Assembly (NCBI GenBank): GCA_045640565.1
Contig: JAZUFG010000062.1
Coordinates: 1-62,133, forward strand
Source of the DNA: RGIG3159 sp045640565
Lineage (GTDB): Bacteria; Bacillota; Clostridia; Oscillospirales; Oscillospiraceae
Reading direction: 5' to 3'
DNA: 62,133 nucleotides
The notes beneath the pieces are model-generated. The model made no database searches. It was not told the DNA's origin and saw nothing but the letters and a program-made list of their open reading frames with translations. Both the position numbers and the translations under genes were made by a program. Shown piece after piece: positions 42,587-50,483 of this stretch. Within the stretch, counting starts at the first letter, position 1; each line of letters opens with the position of its first letter.

Positions 42587-43933
42587 ATGGACTATTCCGT
42601 TTTTCGCGCTGCAGTGGAAAAGCACCGCCGGGAGATTCTGGATGCCGAGCGTCATATTTGGAATGACCCCGAGACCGGTTTCCGGGAGTGGAACACCTGC
42701 AAGTACCTGAGTGAACTCTATGAAAAGGCCGGCTACAAGCTGACTATGGCAGGAAATGTTCCTGGCTTCTACACGGATATTGATACCGGGCGTCCGGGCC
42801 CCAAGCTCCTCATCATGGGAGAGATGGATGCCCTCGTTGCCCCAAATCATGTGGACGGCCATAACGGAAACGCCCATGCCTGCGGCCATAACTGCCAGAG
42901 CGCAGCCCTCTTGGGTGTGGCATTGGCTTTGAAGGAGCCCGGCGTTCTGGATTCTCTCAGCGGTTCCATTCGTCTCATGGCGGTGCCCGCAGAGGAGCTG
43001 ATCGAGATCGAATACCGGAATTCCCTGAAGAAACAGGGGATCATCACCTATTTGGGCGGCAAGGTGGAGTTCCTTTACCGGGGCTATATGGATGGCGTGG
43101 ATCTTTGCTATATGTTCCATACCGGAACCCGTCAGGACGGCATATGGTTTGACTGCAATCAGGGCGGCAACGGCTGCATTGCCAAGGATGTGACCTATCA
43201 CGGAAAGGCAGCCCATGCAGGCGGCAGTCCACAGAAGGGTGTCAATGCCCTTTATGCGGCCTCCCTGGGCCTCCAGGCCATCAACAGCCTTCGTGAGACC
43301 TTCATGGATGATGACCATATCCGGGTCCATCCTATCATGACGGAAGGCGGGGCCTCCGTGAATATCATTCCTGCCCAGACGAAGATCCAGTCTTATGTCC
43401 GCGGAGCGTCCCTGGAAGCTATTGCCGCGGCAAATGACAAGGTGAACCGCGCCATCGCTGCCGGTGCCCTTGCTCTGGGCGCAGAGGTCACGGTTTCGGA
43501 CCGCCCCGGTTATGGCCCTCTGATCAACGATCCCGCATTGGTGGAGGCTGCCCGTTCCTGCCTGAGCGAAGTCTTCGGCGAGGAGCGCGTGGAGATCAAC
43601 CAGAAGTGGACCACCGGCTCCACGGATATGGGCGATATGACGGCCGTCATGCCTGCGATGCATCCCCATTTTGCCGGTTCCACCGGTGTCAGCCACGGGG
43701 ATAATTACATCGTTGCCAATCCGGAATTGGCTTGTGTGCAGAGCGCTGTCGGCCAGCTCTGCCTGGCGGCATCCCTCCTTTCGGACGGCGCGGCCAAGGC
43801 CAAAAAGATCGTTGCGGACTTTGTTCCCCGTTTCCCCTCCAAGGAAGCCTATTTTGCTGAGATCGACCGCTTCATGCGGGATTGGGACCTGGTCACCTAC
43901 GAGGAAGGCAACAAGGCTGCCATCTCTTACTGA
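42587..43933 (+). CDS. M20-family amidohydrolase, AbgB/IAA-amino-acid-hydrolase type
   Basis: 448 residues. Metal-binding segments MGEMDALVAPNHVDG, HACGHNCQSAALLG, the catalytic region VPAEELIEIE, and AHAGGSPQKGVNA in the lid domain. M20D enzymes release amino acids from N-acyl or aminobenzoyl conjugates. ATG at 42587 has AGGAG. It lies 44 bp after the SPFH gene with only a small hairpin between, so co-transcription is possible. A second M20 enzyme lies at 47878-49320; the two are clearly different proteins. Confidence 0.85.
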   Translation: MDYSVFRAAVEKHRREILDAERHIWNDPETGFREWNTCKYLSELYEKAGYKLTMAGNVPGFYTDIDTGRPGPKLLIMGEMDALVAPNHVDGHNGNAHACGHNCQSAALLGVALALKEPGVLDSLSGSIRLMAVPAEELIEIEYRNSLKKQGIITYLGGKVEFLYRGYMDGVDLCYMFHTGTRQDGIWFDCNQGGNGCIAKDVTYHGKAAHAGGSPQKGVNALYAASLGLQAINSLRETFMDDDHIRVHPIMTEGGASVNIIPAQTKIQSYVRGASLEAIAAANDKVNRAIAAGALALGAEVTVSDRPGYGPLINDPALVEAARSCLSEVFGEERVEINQKWTTGSTDMGDMTAVMPAMHPHFAGSTGVSHGDNYIVANPELACVQSAVGQLCLAASLLSDGAAKAKKIVADFVPRFPSKEAYFAEIDRFMRDWDLVTYEEGNKAAISY

Positions 43934-43944
43934 TTGAGAAAGAA

Positions 43945-43980
43945 GAGCAAGAGGGTTTTTCCCTCTTGCTCTCGGTTTTT
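43945..43980 (+). terminator. Terminator after the M20 gene, abutting the next start codon
   Basis: 11-bp stem GAGCAAGAGGG/CCCTCTTGCTC, TTTTT loop, then TCGGTTTTT; the next ATG is 7 bp on. Confidence 0.85.
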
Positions 43981-43986
43981 GCTTTT

Positions 43987-44595
43987 ATGCTCTATTATAT
44001 GCTCAATAAACCCCGGGGCCTGGTGACCTCCAAGGCAGATCCCGACCATCCCACGGTCATGGAGTGCTTCCCGAAGGAATTGGCAGAGCCCCTTCACCCC
44101 ATCGGCCGCCTGGATATGGATACAGAGGGCTTTCTCATTTTCACAAATGACGGCGGTCTGGATATCCGTCTTCTTCGCCCGGAAAAGCATGTTACAAAGA
44201 AATACCTTTTTCGCTGCTTCGGCGTTCTGAAAGAGGAGGACCGCCTTCGCCTGGAGGAAGGGGTGCCCCTCATCGGCAAGAACAAGCTGTCCGATCCCGC
44301 AAAAGCAGAGATTCTGGGCTATGAGACCATCGCTGAAAATGCGGCATATTTCCCGGAGGCAAAGAGGGAACACTATCTTCGGAATCCGGATCGGCCTGTT
44401 ACGGTAGGCACCCTGGAGATAACGGAAGGGAAGAAGCACCAGGTCAAACTGATGATCAAAGAGGTGGGCAGCCATATTTTCTACCTCAAGCGTCTCAAGA
44501 TCGGCCCGGTGGAATTGGACCCGGCCCTGGCTCCCGGGGAATTCCGTCCCATGACGGAAGAAGAGCTCCGCAGCCTCGGCTATGAACCCAAATAG
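43987..44595 (+). CDS. RsuA/RluB/RluE-family pseudouridine synthase without S4 domain
   Basis: 202 residues. It begins MLYYMLNKPRGLVTSK and has the catalytic GRLDMDTEGFLIFTND (Asp in GRLD) and KKYLFRCFG. The N-terminal S4 RNA-binding domain of RsuA is absent, as in RluE-like enzymes. It isomerises a uridine in rRNA; the position is unknown. The start is uncertain: no Shine-Dalgarno is present and the ATG follows a terminator at once. ATG 43999 is an alternative. Confidence 0.87.
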   Translation: MLYYMLNKPRGLVTSKADPDHPTVMECFPKELAEPLHPIGRLDMDTEGFLIFTNDGGLDIRLLRPEKHVTKKYLFRCFGVLKEEDRLRLEEGVPLIGKNKLSDPAKAEILGYETIAENAAYFPEAKREHYLRNPDRPVTVGTLEITEGKKHQVKLMIKEVGSHIFYLKRLKIGPVELDPALAPGEFRPMTEEELRSLGYEPK

Positions 44596-44638
44596 GCTTC
44601 TTTCTCTGCGGCAGAAAACCGGGATTCCCAATGGGGAC

Positions 44639-44667
44639 TTGCCGCACTTTTTTATAGTAACTATAGT
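44639..44667 (+). promoter_or_regulatory. Promoter of the lipoprotein gene
   Basis: -35 TTGCCG (44639-44644), -10 TATAGT (44662-44667), 17-bp spacer. Confidence 0.65.
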
Positions 44668-44699
44668 TTCTGTGAAAAGATAAATACCGGGAGGACATC

Positions 44700-45152
44700 A
44701 TGAAAAAAACGGTTCTTATCATATTAGCTGTTATTCTTATCATTTCCCTTGTCGGCTGCGCAAAAAAAGAGGCATCTGCCGACTGCCGCATTGTCGTTGC
44801 AAAAGAGAGCGACGGGCTTGACACCGGGGTTGCTCTTTCCGCCGAAGATGCCGCATCCCTGATGGCGCAAATCACTGCGGCGGAAGCAGAAACCCAGTGG
44901 ATCGACGCTGTTTCCAACAGTATCGCGTCCTGCTTCCTTTCTATCGAAACTGCGGGAGAGACAACGCGCTATCAGTACAGCGAGTCCGGCGTTCTGGACG
45001 ATTTGACGCATATGCGTTCACTGACGCTGGGGGATGCGCAGATCGATACGGTAAATGGGCTGCTTTCCGGATATGTGGATCTGCAGATTCCCCTTGCCCC
45101 CATTCCCATTCCCGATGAATTGATCCCGATCCATCCGAAAACGAATCCCTGA
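44700..45152 (+). CDS. Predicted lipoprotein of unknown function
   Basis: 150 residues. Signal peptide with lipobox LVGC near residue 20, then a 130-residue soluble domain with no family recognised. It ends in a Pro/Ile-rich tail (PLAPIPIPDELIPIHPK). The sequence WIDAVSNSIASCFLSIETAG could be part of a small beta-rich domain. Own promoter and a terminator ~70 bp downstream, so monocistronic. Confidence 0.7.
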   Translation: MKKTVLIILAVILIISLVGCAKKEASADCRIVVAKESDGLDTGVALSAEDAASLMAQITAAEAETQWIDAVSNSIASCFLSIETAGETTRYQYSESGVLDDLTHMRSLTLGDAQIDTVNGLLSGYVDLQIPLAPIPIPDELIPIHPKTNP

Positions 45153-45443
45153 AAGGCGGAGGCATAGCAGCCTGCAGGCAGAAATGGCCCATATCGCATA
45201 CAGCATAAGTGTGTGTTATCAAAAAAGACAAGTACGGTTCGGTAAATCGTACTTGTCTTTTTTTGCAAACTGTGCAGTGAAGATTTCAGGGCTTCCTGAC
45301 ACGGGCAAGCCTTTTTTGGCATGGATTTTACGCTGTAAATGAGCTTGTAAAAGCCAGCCAAAGCGGCAGATTGGCATTAATGCCATATCAAGCCGGAAAA
45401 AACCATTAGAAATTGTGCAAAATAATTTAATATTTTAGCAAAT
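45153..45443 (+). other. Gene-free stretch between lipoprotein and ABC cluster
   Basis: Contains the terminator at 45221-45264 and then AT-rich sequence leading into the ABC-cluster promoter. No conserved coding frame or known RNA motif recognised. Confidence 0.5.
45221..45264 (+). terminator. Terminator before the ABC-transporter cluster
   Basis: 16-bp stem AAAAAAGACAAGTACG/CGTACTTGTCTTTTTT with an 11-nt loop. Confidence 0.85.
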
Positions 45444-45478
45444 TACCACTTTACTTCATTAAAGTGGTATGGTATAAT
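45444..45478 (+). promoter_or_regulatory. ABC-cluster promoter with overlapping palindromic operator
   Basis: -35 TTTACT (45450-45455), -10 TATAAT (45473-45478), 17-bp spacer. A perfect 10-bp inverted repeat TACCACTTTA (45444-45453) / TAAAGTGGTA (45460-45469), 6-bp spacer, covers the -35 and spacer, so a dimeric repressor bound there would block polymerase. The regulator is not in the window. Confidence 0.75.
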
Positions 45479-45544
45479 CAACGCGTAATAAGACATAGCA
45501 AATCAATCTGTATATTCTGTTACAAATAAAAAGGAGAAAAGAAA

Positions 45545-46384
45545 ATGAAAAAGATAATTGCACTTGTTCTTGCGCTGGTTATTGTTCTCAGCTTCACTGC
45601 CTGTGGTTCAACGGGAGCCGCTGCAAGCCGCCTTGATCAGATTAAAAAGGCCGGTGTCCTCCAGGTTGCTACCGAGCCCTACTTCGCTCCTTACGAATTC
45701 ATTGACCCCTCCCAGGAAGGCGATGCGCAGTATCTCGGCGCTGACATCAAGCTTATGCAGGCAATCGCGGATGAGATTGGCGTCAAGCTTGAAATCGTTC
45801 CTCTTGACTTCACCGCAGTTCTCACAGGTATCACCACAGCAAAGTACGATATGGCTATTTCCGCTATTGCATACTCTCTCGAACGTTCTGAGAGCATGAA
45901 TTTGTCAAACGTTTACAAGGCTTCTGATACCGGATACGGCTTTATTGTCCGCGCCGAGGATGCCGAAAAGTACAATAGTATTGCCGACCTCAAGGACGCT
46001 GTAGTCGCAACACAGTCCGGCTCAGTTCAGGAAGGAATCTTCCGGGCTGATGTAACCGAAAAGGGCTGCAAAGAGGTCAAGCTCTTCGCTCAGATGACAG
46101 ATGCTTACCTCGCAGTACAGGAAGGCCGCGCCGATGTGTGCGTCTGCTCTACCGACTCCGCACAGCTCTACGCAGAAGCAAACGACAATGTTCTTGCAGT
46201 TCCCGAATTCCGTTTCGATGTTGACCCCAACATGAACGGTGTAGTTGTAGCCTGCCCCACGGAAGGCACTGAAGAACTCATGAAGGTTGTCAATAAGGTC
46301 ATCGAAGAGCTCAACGCCGATGGTGTGATTGACGGATGGTTCGAGGAAGCCGTTCAGCAGGCAGAAAGCCTCGGTATTGAATAA
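45545..46384 (+). CDS. Amino-acid ABC transporter substrate-binding lipoprotein
   Basis: 279 residues. Lipobox FTAC near residue 20, then the SBP family 3 fold: LDQIKKAGVLQVATEPYFAPYEF, LGADIKLMQAIADEIGV and AEDAEKYNSIADLKDAVVATQSGSVQEG. It binds a polar amino acid or small derivative outside the cell. Start at ATG 45545 after AAGGAG. First gene of a four-gene cluster (binding protein, permease, ATPase, M20 hydrolase), so the ligand may be an N-acylated or conjugated amino acid that is hydrolysed inside. Confidence 0.92.
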   Translation: MKKIIALVLALVIVLSFTACGSTGAAASRLDQIKKAGVLQVATEPYFAPYEFIDPSQEGDAQYLGADIKLMQAIADEIGVKLEIVPLDFTAVLTGITTAKYDMAISAIAYSLERSESMNLSNVYKASDTGYGFIVRAEDAEKYNSIADLKDAVVATQSGSVQEGIFRADVTEKGCKEVKLFAQMTDAYLAVQEGRADVCVCSTDSAQLYAEANDNVLAVPEFRFDVDPNMNGVVVACPTEGTEELMKVVNKVIEELNADGVIDGWFEEAVQQAESLGIE

Positions 46385-46405
46385 TAAATACAAAAGCAGG
46401 TAATC

Positions 46406-47092
46406 ATGCAAATTCTAACTACATTAGAACAGCTTAAGATAGTTAAAATATTGCTCAAGTACGGCTCAGTCTTTGTAAAAGGACTGGGCGGTACTTTGTG
46501 GATGAGCGCAGTGACCGTATTCTTCGGAACTATTCTGGGAATACTCATTGCGCTTATGCGCATGGGTAAGGCAAGAGTGCTCCGCATGATAGCCGATTTG
46601 TATGTCGAGGTCATACGCGGCATACCCGCGCTCATGCAGCTGTATTTCTTTTGGCTTCTGTTTCCTAAGCTTGTTCCGTTTGAAGTCTCCGATACATTCA
46701 GCATAATTGTTGCATTCATAGTTAATGCGTCTGCCTACATATCCGAAATAATCCGTGCCGGAATTCAGGCTGTTGACAAGGGCCAGTGGGAAGCTGCGCG
46801 CTCTCTGGGCATGTCGGAGAGGAATATGTATAGGCGCATCATTCTGCCTCAGGCCATCAAGAATATTCTTCCGGCGCTGTGTAATGAGTTCATCTCCACC
46901 ATCAAGGGCACATCCCTCGCCTCGGTGTTCTTTATCAATGAGCTTACGACGGGCTACAAGACAGTCGCTTCGGCGACCTTCCTGCCGCTGGAATCACTGT
47001 GCATTTCCGGCGTGATATATCTGGTCCTGAATGTATTGCTCTCGAAGCTTGTTGCTCTTTTTGAAAGGAGGCTGAAGCAAAGTGAAAGATGA
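46406..47092 (+). CDS. Amino-acid ABC transporter permease (HisMQ type)
   Basis: 228 residues, about five helices. The ATPase-coupling EAA loop is visible as GQWEAARSLGMSERNMYRRIILPQA, and IRGIPALMQLYFFW is typical of the family. A single permease gene implies a homodimer. It starts 21 bp after the binding-protein gene and overlaps the ATPase gene by 11 nt. Confidence 0.92.
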   Translation: MQILTTLEQLKIVKILLKYGSVFVKGLGGTLWMSAVTVFFGTILGILIALMRMGKARVLRMIADLYVEVIRGIPALMQLYFFWLLFPKLVPFEVSDTFSIIVAFIVNASAYISEIIRAGIQAVDKGQWEAARSLGMSERNMYRRIILPQAIKNILPALCNEFISTIKGTSLASVFFINELTTGYKTVASATFLPLESLCISGVIYLVLNVLLSKLVALFERRLKQSER

Positions 47093-47816
47093 GATTATTC
47101 GCACGGAAAATCTTGTCAAGAATTTCGGAGATCTGGAAGTCCTCAAGGGAATCTCGACTTCTATCCGAAAGGGCGAAGTGGTGTCGATCATAGGCCCGTC
47201 CGGCGGCGGTAAATCGACATTTCTGCGCTGCCTCAATCTTCTTGAAGAGCCCACCTCCGGAAAAGTGTATTTCGAAGGAAAATGTATCAACGAAAACAAG
47301 CTCGATATACAGCAGTACCGTCAGAAAATCGGAATGGTTTTTCAGAACTTCAATGTGTTTCCGCATATCACGGTTCTGGACAACATTACCATGACGCCGA
47401 TAATGGAGAAAAAGATTCCCAAGGATATTGCCGAAAAAGAGGCAATGGATCTTCTTCGCTCTGTTGGGCTTGAGGACAAGGCGTACGAATACCCGGGAAA
47501 GCTCTCCGGAGGCCAGAAACAGCGCCTTTCGATAGTGAGAGCGCTCGCCATGCATCCTGAGGTCATGCTTTTTGATGAGCCGACCTCTGCGCTTGATCCT
47601 GAGATGGTCAAGGGTGTCCTTGAAATAATAGCAAACCTTGCAAAATCCGGCATGACCACGGTGATCGTAACGCATGAGATGGCGTTTGCTCGCAAGGTGT
47701 CTGACCGCGTGCTGTTTATTTGTGACGGAGTTATTAAGGAAGAGGGAACTCCGGATGTACTCTTTACCGCACCAATGGATCCGGCAACCATCCGGTTCCT
47801 CAGCATGGTTCTGTAA
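47082..47816 (+). CDS. Amino-acid ABC transporter ATP-binding protein (GlnQ type)
   Basis: 244 residues. Walker A GPSGGGKSTFLRC, signature KLSGGQKQRLSIVRAL, Walker B VMLFDEPTSALDPEM and switch His in TVIVTHEMAFA. It powers the permease above. Start is GTG (47082) with AAAGGAGG upstream, inside the permease gene. Some codons (for example ATA) are used more here than in neighbouring regions, hinting that this cluster was acquired together. Confidence 0.93.
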   Translation: MKDEIIRTENLVKNFGDLEVLKGISTSIRKGEVVSIIGPSGGGKSTFLRCLNLLEEPTSGKVYFEGKCINENKLDIQQYRQKIGMVFQNFNVFPHITVLDNITMTPIMEKKIPKDIAEKEAMDLLRSVGLEDKAYEYPGKLSGGQKQRLSIVRALAMHPEVMLFDEPTSALDPEMVKGVLEIIANLAKSGMTTVIVTHEMAFARKVSDRVLFICDGVIKEEGTPDVLFTAPMDPATIRFLSMVL

Positions 47817-47877
47817 TACAGTTTTTTTGTTATATCGGTACGCATAATAATTGGCAATACGAAATCGGAGTGATAAC

Positions 47878-49320
47878 ATGACTGACAAAGAACAGGTATC
47901 AAGGCTTGTAGCTGCAAAGAAAGATATGGCAAAAAAGCTTGCGATTGACATTTGGAATTACGCAGAGCTTTCTTATAAAGAAGAAAAATCTTCCAGGGAA
48001 ATCATAGATATACTCATTAAAGAGGGCTTTTCGGTTGAAGAAGGGATAGCCGGCATACCTACGGCATTTCTTGCAAAGGCGACTGTAGGAAGCGGTAAAC
48101 CCGTCATGGGCTTCCTTGCGGAGTATGACGCCTTGGACGGCTTGTCTCAGAAGGCCGGCGAAACGGAGAGATGCCCTGTTGACGGGATGCACACCGGTCA
48201 CGGCTGCGGGCATAATCTGTTGGGAGCCGGTACAGTCCTCAGCGCAATCACAACAAAGGAATACCTGGAGCAGAATGGCAAAAACGGTACCGTTGCTCTC
48301 TTTGGATGCCCTGCAGAAGAGGGGGCCGGCTCAAAGCAATTCATTGCCAGAGACGGATGGTTTGATAATGTAGACTATTTCTACACATGGCATCCGCAGT
48401 ACCTCAACACGGTTTCCGGAATGGGAAGCGTTGCAATAATGGGCGCAAACTTCTGCTTCAGCGGCACATCCTCTCATGCCGGCGCTGCACCTGAGCTTGG
48501 GCGCTCAGCGCTCGACGCCGTGGAGCTGATGAATGTAGGATGCAACTATCTCCGGGAGCATATTATCGATCAGGCGAGGATCCACTATGCGTATTCCGAT
48601 GCCGGCGGAACGGCGCCTAATGTTGTACCCGATCATGCCACCATCAAATATGAGGTCCGGGCTCCTAAGGTAAGCCAGATACAGGAACTGTTTGCCAGGG
48701 TCGTCAATGTCGCAAGAGGCGCCGCCATAATGACCGACACCGAGATGAAATACGAGATTACAATGGCCTTTTCCGATTATGTCGCAAACAGGACGCTTGC
48801 GCCGATTATGGATCAGGCGCTTGCAGAGTACGGCGCCCCCGAATGGTCGGATGAGGATTATGAGACGGCTCTGAAATTCCTCAGGACCTATCCCAAGACG
48901 GCTCTGCAGAATATCAAGGATGAGATGAGAAGCATATTCCCGGATGAGGATGTTGAATCTCTGCTTGCAAAGCCTCTGCACAGCGGCGTTGTTCGCTACG
49001 ACAGAAGAGAAAACCGATACAAAAGCGGCTCCACAGATATCGGCGATGCCGGATATGTCACGCCCACTGTTACGGCCTATATTGCAACCTCCTGCTTCGG
49101 AAATGCCGGACATTCATGGCAGAACACCGCATTTTCGGCATCCGAGATCGGCATGAAGGGAATGCTGAGGGCAGCAGAGGTCATGACTCTGGCATCTGTA
49201 AGAACCGCGGATATGCCTGAGCTTATTGAGAAAGCGAAGAAAGAGGTTCTTGAAAAGAACGGAGGCAAATATTCCTGCCCGCTTCCGGACTATACCAAAC
49301 CTCCGATCGATACATACTGA
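47878..49320 (+). CDS. M20-family amidohydrolase linked to the ABC transporter
   Basis: 480 residues. Metal-site segments MGFLAEYDALDGLSQKAGE, GHGCGHNLLGAGTVLSA and GCPAEEGAGSKQF, with SSHAGAAPELGRSALDA in the lid. Close to AbgB (aminobenzoyl-glutamate hydrolase) and related aminoacylases. ATG at 47878 with GGAG upstream. It comes 61 bp after the ATPase gene with no terminator, so import and intracellular hydrolysis of one conjugate is the simplest reading. Confidence 0.87.
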   Translation: MTDKEQVSRLVAAKKDMAKKLAIDIWNYAELSYKEEKSSREIIDILIKEGFSVEEGIAGIPTAFLAKATVGSGKPVMGFLAEYDALDGLSQKAGETERCPVDGMHTGHGCGHNLLGAGTVLSAITTKEYLEQNGKNGTVALFGCPAEEGAGSKQFIARDGWFDNVDYFYTWHPQYLNTVSGMGSVAIMGANFCFSGTSSHAGAAPELGRSALDAVELMNVGCNYLREHIIDQARIHYAYSDAGGTAPNVVPDHATIKYEVRAPKVSQIQELFARVVNVARGAAIMTDTEMKYEITMAFSDYVANRTLAPIMDQALAEYGAPEWSDEDYETALKFLRTYPKTALQNIKDEMRSIFPDEDVESLLAKPLHSGVVRYDRRENRYKSGSTDIGDAGYVTPTVTAYIATSCFGNAGHSWQNTAFSASEIGMKGMLRAAEVMTLASVRTADMPELIEKAKKEVLEKNGGKYSCPLPDYTKPPIDTY

Positions 49321-49544
49321 TATTCACGCAGACTGTTAAGAAAGGCACTGAGACAAGCAAAATGCGTCTGTCGGCGTATATGGATACGGTAAGACGCAAT
49401 TTGCGCAGCAAGCTTTTTCTGCCTTCATAATAGGAAATCGCTTTTTTCTTCTTGCCGTTTGATAACTTGCTGCCGTTTGATAAATAGAAGTAAGTCCTTT
49501 TTGTTTTCCGTTTTTGACGGTCAGGGACTTTACTGACAGTCTGA

Positions 49545-49577
49545 GGCGGACTGAGCATAAAAAATGCTCAGTCCGCC
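49545..49577 (+). terminator. Terminator of the ABC/M20 cluster
   Basis: 14-bp stem GGCGGACTGAGCAT/ATGCTCAGTCCGCC with a poly-A loop, followed by a modest T-rich tail. Confidence 0.65.
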
Positions 49578-49596
49578 TTGCTGTATTGTATAAAGA

Positions 49597-49636
49597 AAAG
49601 GCAGACATCATGGCGCTTTTCCATGTGTCTGCCTTT
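49597..49636 (-). terminator. Terminator of the histidine-phosphatase gene
   Basis: 12-bp stem AAAAGGCAGACA/TGTCTGCCTTTT around a 16-nt loop; T run follows on the minus strand. Confidence 0.75.
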
Positions 49637-49643
49637 TCATAGA

Positions 49644-50351
49644 TTATTTCACCAGTTTCAGCCGCCTGCCGTATTTGATGTTTCCGGGAAGAATGCCTTT
49701 GGCAGCCTGAGCAGCCGCGGCATTTTCATCCGGGGCAAGGATAAAGGCCTCGCAATTTCCGGGAACCGAAATGCGGAAGGTTTGGGTGTCATCGTCCGCA
49801 ATGACCTTTACGGCCCGAAGAACGCCGCCGTGGACGATGACGAGAATCGTCTTATCCGTATCTCCGTAGCGGTCCGTGAGTTCGTTAAGAAAAGTTCGCA
49901 CCCGGGCAAGCAGCTTGGCTTTCCCCTCCATGCCGGGATAGATGACTTCATCCTCAAGGGATTCCCAATAGTCTCCGTATTCCTTAACGGGGAGGGCATA
50001 GCCCGGACCTTTGAATATTTTTCCTTCCCATTCTCCGAAACAGTATTCTGGAATTCTGTCATCTGTGAAGAAAGAGATTCCCTGCTCGGTCACCGCCCGG
50101 CCGTGGGGCCAAAGAGCAGGATCCGTGCCCGGCAATTCCCGGCGATTTTCCTTCAGAATGAGGGCGGCGGTTTCTCTGGCTCTCCCCAGGGGACTTGTGA
50201 TGCAGAGGTCGATCTTTTCCTCCGCCATCTTTTTGCCCAGCTCTCTTGCCACGGAGCGGCCGTTTTCATTGAGGGGAATGTCGGTCCTTCCCTGAAGGCG
50301 CAGGCCGATATTCCAGTCCGTCTGCCCGTGGCGCATGATCATGATTTTCAT
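49644..50351 (-). CDS. Histidine phosphatase (phosphoglycerate-mutase-like) family protein
   Basis: 235 residues. MIMRHGQTDWN carries the phospho-accepting His; a second catalytic His is in ILVIVHGGVLRAV. Family members include phosphoglycerate mutases, alpha-ribazole phosphatases and broad phosphatases; the sequence does not decide. ATG at 50351 with TGAGG upstream. Alone, divergent from the SLC13 transporter. Confidence 0.87.
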   Translation of the reverse strand: MKIMIMRHGQTDWNIGLRLQGRTDIPLNENGRSVARELGKKMAEEKIDLCITSPLGRARETAALILKENRRELPGTDPALWPHGRAVTEQGISFFTDDRIPEYCFGEWEGKIFKGPGYALPVKEYGDYWESLEDEVIYPGMEGKAKLLARVRTFLNELTDRYGDTDKTILVIVHGGVLRAVKVIADDDTQTFRISVPGNCEAFILAPDENAAAAQAAKGILPGNIKYGRRLKLVK

Positions 50352-50425
50352 GGCGTTTCCTCAATTGCTTTTCGTATTTTTCGGCCATTATAGCATGCTT
50401 TCCGGGAAGGGTCAAACGAAAGAAG

Positions 50426-50454
50426 TGGAATTACGCCCTGCCTTGTGATATACT
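50426..50454 (+). promoter_or_regulatory. Possible promoter of the SLC13 transporter gene
   Basis: Extended -10 TGATATACT (TATACT 50449-50454) with a poor -35 TGGAAT (50426-50431), 17-bp spacer. Confidence 0.45.
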
Positions 50455-50483
50455 GTAAAAAAAGATTTTTCGGAGTTCTCGCC

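Larger units (their letters stand above)
49321..49643. other. Gene-free intergenic stretch
   Basis: Holds two hairpins (49545-49577 and 49597-49636) and a short direct repeat of GCCGTTTGATAA at about 49459-49482. No coding frame with database-like features is seen. Confidence 0.5.

Noticed and set aside
49459..49482. Direct repeat of GCCGTTTGATAA
   Set aside because: Only two short copies with no associated structure; could be chance.
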